Shown: positions 23,201 through 28,444 of the stretch, one piece after another
Position numbering within the stretch: the stretch's first letter is position 1
Layout: the number at the start of each line of letters is the position of its first letter
Source: CAYMLQ01 sp964390795
Lineage (GTDB): Bacteria > Verrucomicrobiota > Kiritimatiellia > RFP12 > UBA1067
Direction of reading: 5' to 3'
Assembly: GCA_964390795.1 (NCBI GenBank)
Contig: CAYMLQ010000036.1
Location: forward strand, 1-28,444
Length of the DNA: 28,444 bases
Translations under genes and position numbers: made by a program
The notes under the pieces: model-generated
What the model saw: only the letters and a program-made list of their open reading frames with translations
Database searches by the model: none
What the model was told of the DNA's origin: nothing

Positions 23201-26200
23201 CTGTATCGGCGATACGGATCTCGTAGTCCGAGCCCGTGTTCACGACGACATCGGCATTGTTGGCCGCAACCCAGTCTGTCGCCCACGCCAGCGTGCCGTC
23301 GCTGCCGGTCAGGCCGCCAGTGGGATCGAAATTATCGGCTAAGGTCCCGAGCGCCGTGCGGCGTTGGTAGGGTGCGCCCGCAGCCGTGTAGACCTGCACC
23401 TGCACGCCGGCGATGCCCGGCTCGCCTGCCTCCTGCACGCCGTTGGCGTTCACGTCGGTCCAGACGAAATCGCCGACCGCCACGGCCTGATAACCGGCGT
23501 CGATGGTTGTGAGCGTCTGCCCAGACGTCACGGCGAAGGTCGCCGTCAGTCCTGTGCCGCCATTCGCGTCACTGTCTGTCGTGTCACTACCCTGCTCCGC
23601 CGCAGTCCGGTTGTAACCCGTCGCCGCACCGAAACCGACTTGGTATGTTCCGGGCGGCAGGTTCGTAAAGCCGTACGCGCCGCCGGTGGCGCTGGTGGTC
23701 GTTACCACCGAGTTGGCGTCATCCGCGTTGCCCGGGATGCCGTCCGGCCCATAGCCCGGGCGGAAGAGCGTCACCGTCACACCGGCGAGGCCTGCCTCGC
23801 CGTCCTGCTGGCCGTCGCCGTTGGCGTCAACCCAGACAAAGTCGCCGATGGACGCCGGCTGGTAATAGCCGGCGTCGAGCGTGGTGTTGGTCTGCCCGCC
23901 AGAGAGGGTGACGTTGACGGTCCGCCCGGTGGATGGGTTCGCGTCGCTGTCTTTGGTTTCGTCGCCGCCTTGGTCGGCCAGCGTGCGCGCGAAGCCCGCG
24001 ACCGGGCCGAACACGACATAGTAGGTTCCCGCCAACAGGTTGAAGCTGTAGAGCCCGCCGCCCGCGGTCGAGGTGGTGCCGGCCACGCTATCGTCGGCGG
24101 CGTTGTAGACCGTCACGGCCACGCCGTCAAGGCCGGCCTCGCCGCCGTCTTGCACGCCGTTGGCGTTGAGGTCGCTCCACACCTTGTCGCCCAGCGAAGC
24201 CGCGTCCCCGAAGCCGAAATCCAGCGTCTGGTCGCTGCCGCCCCCGGCAGGTGCGGTGAAGGCGATCGTGGCATAGCCCGCGGCGTTGGTCAGGCTGGCG
24301 TCGGAGTCCGCGGCGTCGTTGCCGCCCCTGTTCTGGCCCGTCAGCGCCAGTCCGGCCAGCGCCGGCTGGCCGGTGGCCACGCGCAACTGGTAGTTGGTGC
24401 CGGGCAGGAGTCCTGCCTCCGCGCCGAAGGAGTAATATCCGGAGGCGTCGGTGGTGGAGGTCAGGTCGGCCAGCGCGGTCTCGGCCACGATGTTGACCTT
24501 GTCGAAAAACATGGTTCCGCTCGTTCCCGCAGTCTTATAGAAGCGGAAGTAACGGGTTCCCGCCGTGGTGGCGACGGTGAAGCTCGTGCTGTCGCTTCCT
24601 GCAGTACCGCTCGTGTACGTTGCCAGATCGACCCACGTGGTGCCGTTGGTCGAGAACTGCGCCTTGACCGTGTCGGTGCCTGTGCCCTGGCGATAGTCAA
24701 AGCTGATCGTGAGCAGGCCGGTGTTAGTTGGCGCGAAAAACGTTCGCGTCATGGCGCTGTTGGCCGTGGTGGCGAGTTGAACCTCGTAATCGGGTGCCGT
24801 GTTCACGACCACGGCGGCGCCGGCGGCCGCTGTCCAGTTGGCCGCCCAGGCCAGCGTGCCATCGCTGCCGTTAACGCCGCCGGAAGGATCGAAATTGTCG
24901 GCGAAATTCCCGAGTATCGTGCGGACCTGATACGGCGCCCCGCCGGCGGTGTAGGCGCGCACCACCACGCCAGTGAGGCCGGGCTCGTTCGTGTCCTGCG
25001 CACCGTCGGCGTCGAGATCCTTCCAGATGAAGTCGCCGACCCCGAGGTTGTTGTAACCGGCATCGACGGTGTTGACGAGCTGGCCCGCCAGCACGTTCAC
25101 GGTGGCCGTCCGGCCCGTGAACGGATCCGCGTCGCTGTCGGTCGCGTCCGCGCCTTGGTTGGCCGGACTGCGGTGGTAGCCGGGCAGAGAGCCGAACACG
25201 ACTTGGTAGGCGCCAGTCGCGAGGCCGGTAAAGCTGTAGAAACCGGCGCCCGCGCCGACACCGGCGGTCGTGGTCGCCGCCACGACAGCGGCGTCATCGC
25301 CGTTGCCGGCGATGCCGTCGGGCCCGTAGCCCGGCCGGTAAAGCTGCACGGTCACGCCGTTCAAGCCGGGTTCGCCGCCGTCCTGCTGGCCATTGGCATT
25401 CTCGTCGAACCAGACAAAGTCGCCGAGCGCAGGCGGCGGAATGTAGTAGCCGACGTCGATCGTCGTATTGGCTTGGCCTGCCGTCAGGGTCACCGTTGCG
25501 GTCCGTCCGGTGGTGGCGTCCGCGTCGCTGTCGGTGCCGTCCGCGCCGCTGTTGGCCGCGGTGCGCACGTAGTTGGCTAAGGGTGCGAACTCCACCACGT
25601 AGCCGCCGGACGGCAAATTGGCAAACCGGTAAGCCCCGCCCGCCGCCGTAACCGTGGTGGCCACTGCGTTTGTGTCATCCCCGTTGCCGGCGACGCCGTC
25701 TGGACCGTACCCCGGGCGGTAGAGGTTGACGGTCACGCCGTTCAGGCCCGCCTCGCCCGCGTCCTGCTGTCCGTTGAAGTTGGCGTCATTCCAAACGAAG
25801 TCGCCGATGCCCGCTTGGAGAAAGCCGAAGTCCAGCGTCTGATTAGAACCGAGCAGCGAAGGGGCCGTGAACAAAATGCTGGCGAAGCCGGTCGCGTTTG
25901 TCAGGCTGGCATCCGAGTCCACGGCGTCGTTGCCGCCCAGATCCTGCCCGGTCAGCCCGTAGCCAGCCAGCGCCGTCTGGTTGGTGGCCACGCGCAACTG
26001 GTAGGCCGTGCCGGGGATGAGCCCGGACGCCGAATCGAAGGCGTAGTAGCCGTTGTTGTCGGTGGTGGCGGTCAGGTTGGCCGGGGCGGTCTCGGCCAGG
26101 ATGCTGACGTTGTCGAAGTACATGTATTCGACCGTGCTGACGCCGGCGCCCAGCGCCGTCTTGGCGAAACGGAAGTAGCGCGTTCCCGGCGTGACGGTGA

Positions 26201-28145
26201 CCGTGTTGGTCGCGGTTCCGCCGGTGGTGCCCGGGCCGGTGAAATAGGTCGCGAGATCGACCCACGTGGTGCCGTTGGTCGAGAACTGCGCCTTGACCGT
26301 GTCGTCTCCGGCGCCTGACGGGCGGAAGTCGTAGCTGATCGTGAGCCGGTCTGTTCCGGCCGGCACCACAAAGCCGCGCGTCAGCGCGCTGTTGAGATCG
26401 TCCGCGATACGAACCTCATAGTCAGAGCCCGAGATCAGTGGCACACTGGCCAGGCTGGTCACCGTCCACGGGCCGGTCCAGGCGAGCGTGCCGCCGGTGC
26501 CGTCCAAGTGGGACGTGGTGTTCTGGTCAAAACTGTCGGCAAAGATGCCGAGCGCCGTGCGGGGCTGGAAGGGCGCGCCGCCGGTGGTATAGACCTGAAC
26601 CTGCACGCCGGCGAGGCCGCGCTCGCTCGTGTCCTGCACGCCGTCGGCATCCCGGTCATCCCAGATGAAGTCGCCGACCGTTACGCCGCTGATGGGGATG
26701 ATGGAGGTTCCCGCGTCGATGTACGGCCTGCCGCCGAGGGCCACACTCGGATCCTCGCCCCACATGGACACGATATTGACGCCGTCCAAGGTATAGAGCC
26801 GCATGCCGGTCTGGTTGTTGTCGCTAGCGTCGCGGACGCGGGTCGATTGCAACGCCGCCACCGCGAAGGCCGCGTCGTACCTGCCGCCCATGGGGTCGGT
26901 GAGCGCCCCAGTCGCGGGGTTGCCGTCATAGTCGGCGTAGATCGTCGTGGCCCGGGTCGCGGTCACCCAGACCGGGCTGCCATTGCCGGTGCCGTCTTCC
27001 GAGCCGGGGCCGTAGCTCACGCTCGTGACCGTGCTCAACAGGCTGCCGGGGATCAGCGTCGCGCCCCAGTCATAGCCCGTATCCGTGTCGATGGTGGTCA
27101 CGGCCTGGAACGCGGTTCCGTTCGCGGCGTAGAAACGGGTGCCTGTATCGGTCGCCACGGTATGCCGGTAAACCCCTTTGGCGGGAACGGTTACCGTCCC
27201 ATAGCTGGAACTGGTCAGATAAGACACCGCGAGGGCGTTCGTCTCCTTGTTGAACAGATAGACGTACACCGGGTTAGCGGCGTCCACCAGGCCGACGGGC
27301 GAGTAGTGGTCGGCGCTCCAGAGGCTCGTCGGGTAGAGCGTGGCCCAGCGGTTGGCGTATTTCGCGTCGATGTCGCCGGTCATGAGATGGATCTGAACCG
27401 GCCGGGTCGCGGTCACCTTGCCGCCGGCCAGGATCGGCCCGTCCGACCAGCCTTCGCCTTCGGCGAGCGTTCTCGTCACGTCCACGGTGCCGTTCCCGTC
27501 CCGGTCCACGCTCACCACGGTGCCGTCCTGCGAAGCCATGATATTGAAGCGCACCGACTCGAACATGTTGGCAGGCTGGAGATTCGTGCCCAGAGGCGCA
27601 TAGAACTCCGTGCCGAAGCGCGTCGTATCCAAGACGGAAATGCCTTCCGCCAGATCCACGCCGTCACCCGTGTCATCATGGAAAACGGGCCAGAGCACCA
27701 TGCTGACCGAGATGGGCTTGCTGGTGCCCAGCTTGTCACCGCCGTCGTAGTAGACACTCCCGGCCACATGCGGATTGGCGTTGGTAGAGACGATGAACAG
27801 CGCTTGCCCCCCGTTGATGAGGTCGGTCGCAAAGCCGGGCGGCATACCGTTGGCGGGATTGTTGTCGCCCCAGACCTGCGTCGAGGACTGTACGGGGTTC
27901 GCCAAGTCGACCTCGAAGCCATCCTCCCACTGGTCGTAGTAGACCACCGTATTGGAAACAGCGGGCGAGATCGAGATCACGTTGACGATGTAATCGTCGT
28001 AGCCGGGAGTCAGGTTCAGGCTCGCATAATGCAGGTGGGCCTCGTCCTCCGTGATCGGGAGGTAGTAACTGCGCGTGATCGCAGGGCCTGCCCAAACGTT
28101 GCAGAGAGCGAAAAGAAAAAAGAACCAAACACAAACTCTAGTCAT
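20295..28145 (-). CDS. Giant secreted SdrD_B-like repeat protein
   Basis: 2616 residues from the ATG at 28145, chosen because a signal peptide follows (TRVCVWFFFLFALCNVWAG); no Shine-Dalgarno is visible. Residues ~20-480 form an N-terminal beta domain (YYLPITEDEAHLHYASL, VYYDQWEDGFE). Then come about eleven SdrD_B/Cna-B-like domains, recognised by openings such as VGDFIWDDRDADGVQD at ~485, 778, 905, 1033, 1316, 1431, 1555, 1843, 1956, 2195 and 2310; their DxDxDG loops should bind Ca2+. In the first, fourth and seventh of these, a ~150-residue jelly-roll-like module (FADNFDPSGG...YFRF..T...YFDNVSI) is inserted inside the domain (~533-685, 1080-1225, 1602-1745). Residues ~2430-2616 end in a 'GRPYVVKVSTDLKHWKTE ... 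FFKI' module. There is no LPXTG, PEP-CTERM or transmembrane anchor. Probably a long extracellular stalk or adhesin; no enzyme motif seen. Confidence 0.92.
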   Translation of the reverse strand: MTRVCVWFFFLFALCNVWAGPAITRSYYLPITEDEAHLHYASLNLTPGYDDYIVNVISISPAVSNTVVYYDQWEDGFEVDLANPVQSSTQVWGDNNPANGMPPGFATDLINGGQALFIVSTNANPHVAGSVYYDGGDKLGTSKPISVSMVLWPVFHDDTGDGVDLAEGISVLDTTRFGTEFYAPLGTNLQPANMFESVRFNIMASQDGTVVSVDRDGNGTVDVTRTLAEGEGWSDGPILAGGKVTATRPVQIHLMTGDIDAKYANRWATLYPTSLWSADHYSPVGLVDAANPVYVYLFNKETNALAVSYLTSSSYGTVTVPAKGVYRHTVATDTGTRFYAANGTAFQAVTTIDTDTGYDWGATLIPGSLLSTVTSVSYGPGSEDGTGNGSPVWVTATRATTIYADYDGNPATGALTDPMGGRYDAAFAVAALQSTRVRDASDNNQTGMRLYTLDGVNIVSMWGEDPSVALGGRPYIDAGTSIIPISGVTVGDFIWDDRDADGVQDTSERGLAGVQVQVYTTGGAPFQPRTALGIFADSFDQNTTSHLDGTGGTLAWTGPWTVTSLASVPLISGSDYEVRIADDLNSALTRGFVVPAGTDRLTISYDFRPSGAGDDTVKAQFSTNGTTWVDLATYFTGPGTTGGTATNTVTVTPGTRYFRFAKTALGAGVSTVEYMYFDNVSILAETAPANLTATTDNNGYYAFDSASGLIPGTAYQLRVATNQTALAGYGLTGQDLGGNDAVDSDASLTNATGFASILFTAPSLLGSNQTLDFGFLQAGIGDFVWNDANFNGQQDAGEAGLNGVTVNLYRPGYGPDGVAGNGDDTNAVATTVTAAGGAYRFANLPSGGYVVEFAPLANYVRTAANSGADGTDSDADATTGRTATVTLTAGQANTTIDVGYYIPPPALGDFVWFDENANGQQDGGEPGLNGVTVQLYRPGYGPDGIAGNGDDAAVVAATTTAGVGAGAGFYSFTGLATGAYQVVFGSLPGYHRSPANQGADATDSDADPFTGRTATVNVLAGQLVNTVDAGYNNLGVGDFIWKDLDADGAQDTNEPGLTGVVVRAYTAGGAPYQVRTILGNFADNFDPSGGVNGSDGTLAWAANWTAAAGAAVVVNTAPDYEVQLATTANSAMTRTFFAPTNTGLLTISFDYRQGTGTDTVKAQFSTNGTTWVDLATYTSGTAGSDSTSFTVATTAGTRYFRFYKTAGTSGTMFFDKVNIVAETALADLTSTTDASGYYSFGAEAGLLPGTNYQLRVATGQPALAGLALTGQNRGGNDAADSDASLTNAAGYATIAFTAPAGGGSDQTLDFGFGDAASLGDKVWSDLNANGVQDGGEAGLDGVAVTVYNAADDSVAGTTSTAGGGLYSFNLLAGTYYVVFGPVAGFARTLADQGGDETKDSDANPSTGRTVNVTLSGGQTNTTLDAGYYQPASIGDFVWVDANGDGQQDGEAGLAGVTVTLFRPGYGPDGIPGNADDANSVVTTTSATGGAYGFTNLPPGTYQVGFGAATGYNRTAAEQGSDTTDSDANGGTGLTATFAVTSGQTLTTIDAGYQAVAVGDFVWTDVNANGVQEAGEPGIAGVQVQVYTAAGAPYQRRTALGTLADNFDPTGGLTGSDGTLAWATDWVAANNADVVVNTGSDYEIRIADTASSTLTRSFSAPANTDRLTISFDYRAPASGNDTVEAQWSSNNVNWVTLASYDTGSSVNGTTNFIVATTAGTRYIRFIKTATGGGGGGTEYLYFDNVSILAETAPAAVTATTDAYGYYLFGPSAGLGSGTNYQLRVATNQTALVGLALTGPNAGGNDATDSDASLSNAVGFATILFNAPAAGGSNQTLDFGFKGTAAFGDRVWIDLDGDGSQDAFESGISGVRVYIDSNGSGTYDVGEPTVTTAANGTYLITNLVAGSYTARVDPATLPAGLAQTHDLNGALDHAASVTLTSGQTRTDVDFGYRTTALYAIRGQVRDDYDIDGTFTDPDKPVGGVLVSLYSDPNGDGTNTDGVVLATVRTTPDGRYAFTNVLSGAYVVVETDPTHSVSTSDTVGGNDNRIPVVIVNADSAGNDFLDAVDPAGYLYDVTDGRIVPGGRIDVSGAGALVLMDGSSGQYMFISTNDAASTFTIAVTPPPGYIIDPTRPAQPGSFDPTGGPDPTSLGSYESAVTPGYLVNYSAASNTYYYSFTLTPGDPPVINNNFPLVKVVTVGDRVWEDVNGDGVQDAGEPGMTNVTVRLLDAATNVVAETVTDASGLYVFTNLPPATYQVEFVAPAQYVFTVRDSAGTNDLGDSDSELVTGRTAPVSVSAGTTNLTLDAGLYVPAMVHGYVFRDANGDLLRNAGDVHLTNVLVRLMVGGVEYASVTNDAFGYYEFVGVPAGTVSVLVSRVGGTLTGVPTQEPDASDETRNRALPDAPGVDAYIVHSVASGQGVLADRPAETLNFGFVVRPLSTELDLSVYATGNGGVMIELWTSNESGSEDIVISAWIGNTWVEVGRVPTGEIVGEGSNKYKIHTKDLAADSAYLFKIIDEAGHEHISPLPVAVRTLRVGAVRLDMQTLTLAFNTEAGRPYVVKVSTDLKHWKTEYVSSPTAQGWSAYRNTPFTAGGESTLVRVPVNGRKQVFFKIVMTE
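24625..24675. repeat. 51-base direct repeat inside the giant gene (copy 1)
   Basis: Identical over 51 bases to 26254-26304. Both copies encode the same part of the inserted jelly-roll module (VKAQFSTNGTTWVDL). Exact identity at synonymous sites points to recent duplication or gene conversion between modules. Confidence 0.85.
26254..26304. repeat. 51-base direct repeat inside the giant gene (copy 2)
   Basis: Second copy of the repeat at 24625-24675, about 1.6 kb away in the same orientation within the same reading frame. Confidence 0.85.
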
Positions 28146-28152
28146 GTGGTTT

Positions 28153-28181
28153 ATGTTAAATACTTGGGTGCCTAAATGCAA
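28153..28181 (-). promoter_or_regulatory. Possible promoter for the giant SdrD_B gene (leaderless start)
   Basis: On the minus strand TTGCAT (28181-28176), 17 bases, TAACAT (28158-28153). The predicted start site falls within a base or two of the ATG at 28145, which would explain the missing ribosome-binding site. The hexamers are imperfect. A 12-base perfect palindrome AGACCATGGTCT (28184-28195) abuts the -35 box and could be an operator. Confidence 0.35.
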
Positions 28182-28236
28182 TTAGACCATGGTCTTAAGG
28201 ATGATTCCCCGTCCCTCCGCAAGCGTTGCCTCAGCG

Positions 28237-28262
28237 TGGCGTCGTATATAACCGACGCCACA
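28237..28262 (-). terminator. Hairpin between the paralogous repeat-protein genes
   Basis: GTGGCGTCG (28237-28245) and CGACGCCAC (28254-28262) form a perfect 9-bp stem with loop TATATAAC, 23 bases beyond the stop of the upstream partial gene. It is positioned to end that transcript, but has no T-run. Confidence 0.5.
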
Positions 28263-28285
28263 CGTAAACAAGCGACTCCGCAGCC

Positions 28286-28444
28286 TTACTCCATCCTCAC
28301 GATCTTGAAGAACGCCTGCTTGCGTCCGTTCACCGGCACCCGCACCTGCGTACTTTCGCCGCCGGCCGTGAACGGCGTGTTCCGGTAGCCGGACCAGCCT
28401 TGCGCCGTCGGAGAACTCACGTACTCGGTCGTCCAGTGTACGAG
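28286..28444 (-). CDS. C-terminus of a paralogue of the giant repeat protein (5' truncated by window)
   Basis: The last 52 codons and TAA stop of a minus-strand gene that runs off the window. Its sequence, HWTTEYVSSPTAQGWSGYRN to the end NGRKQAFFKIVRME, differs from the end of the 2616-residue protein at about 7 of 52 residues. At DNA level 146 of 159 bases match 20295-20453. It therefore encodes another secreted protein with the same C-terminal module, in tandem with the giant gene. Confidence 0.9.
   Translation of the reverse strand, partial: LVHWTTEYVSSPTAQGWSGYRNTPFTAGGESTQVRVPVNGRKQAFFKIVRME

Noticed and set aside
23364..25580. 738-codon plus-strand open frame inside the giant gene
   Set aside because: It mirrors the repeated SdrD_B coding sequence. 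Its repeats follow from the minus-strand protein repeats and it has no plausible start region.
20295..28145. CRISPR-like or satellite array
   Set aside because: The repetition is protein-coding: spacing is hundreds of bases, divergence follows codons, and the frame stays open throughout.
26508..28175. 555-codon plus-strand open frame
   Set aside because: Same reason: an antisense shadow of the N-terminal part of the giant protein, with R/H/V-rich composition.

Overview
The window is GC-rich bacterial chromosomal DNA dominated by secreted, modular proteins: a VCBS/FG-GAP repeat protein, a BNR sialidase-like enzyme, a 1368-residue protein ending in a SUMF1 domain, and a 2616-residue SdrD_B-like repeat protein. 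Together with type IV pilus-like prepilins, an SSS symporter, a Gfo/Idh/MocA oxidoreductase and a secreted sugar isomerase-like protein, this repertoire suggests a glycan-degrading member of the PVC superphylum (Kiritimatiellota, Verrucomicrobiota or Lentisphaerota). That placement is inferred from gene content; there is no rRNA or other marker here.

Layout. 1-2097 (+): the 3' end of a Gfo/Idh/MocA oxidoreductase, then a secreted TIM-barrel isomerase/epimerase with a C-terminal discoidin-like domain. 2098-2912: no intact gene, but three degraded restriction-modification fragments and two inverted repeats. 2913-7950 (-): a likely operon of SSS symporter, BNR sialidase-like enzyme and VCBS protein, fitting release and uptake of a sugar or sugar acid. 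7951-8823: gene remnants, including the start of a lost SUMF1 gene, and a double-hairpin repeat. 8824-12930 (-): the multidomain SUMF1-ending protein. 13104-13949 (-): a prenyltransferase/squalene-cyclase-like alpha-alpha repeat protein. 14262-16985 (+): housekeeping genes, namely an RpiB-SHMT fusion, a nucleoside 2-deoxyribosyltransferase-like protein and an MTH1-like Nudix hydrolase. 16989-20034 (-): a prepilin/PilX-type cluster whose first gene is truncated. 20295-28145 (-): the giant SdrD_B protein. 28286-28444 (-): the 3' end of a close paralogue.

The strongest candidate for something unusual is the last about 25 codons of the 1368-residue protein. Its SUMF1 (C-type-lectin fold) tail has 15 positions whose codons all have the form NNC, as if derived from AAC, interspersed with fixed residues. 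This is the footprint of a diversity-generating-retroelement variable region, and a hairpin lies just downstream. No reverse transcriptase, Avd or template repeat is visible in the window, so any retroelement would have to act from elsewhere. Other points of interest are the RpiB-SHMT fusion, the restriction-modification graveyard, at least six intergenic inverted repeats (one family present twice), and an 8-kb gene flanked by near-identical 3' gene ends.
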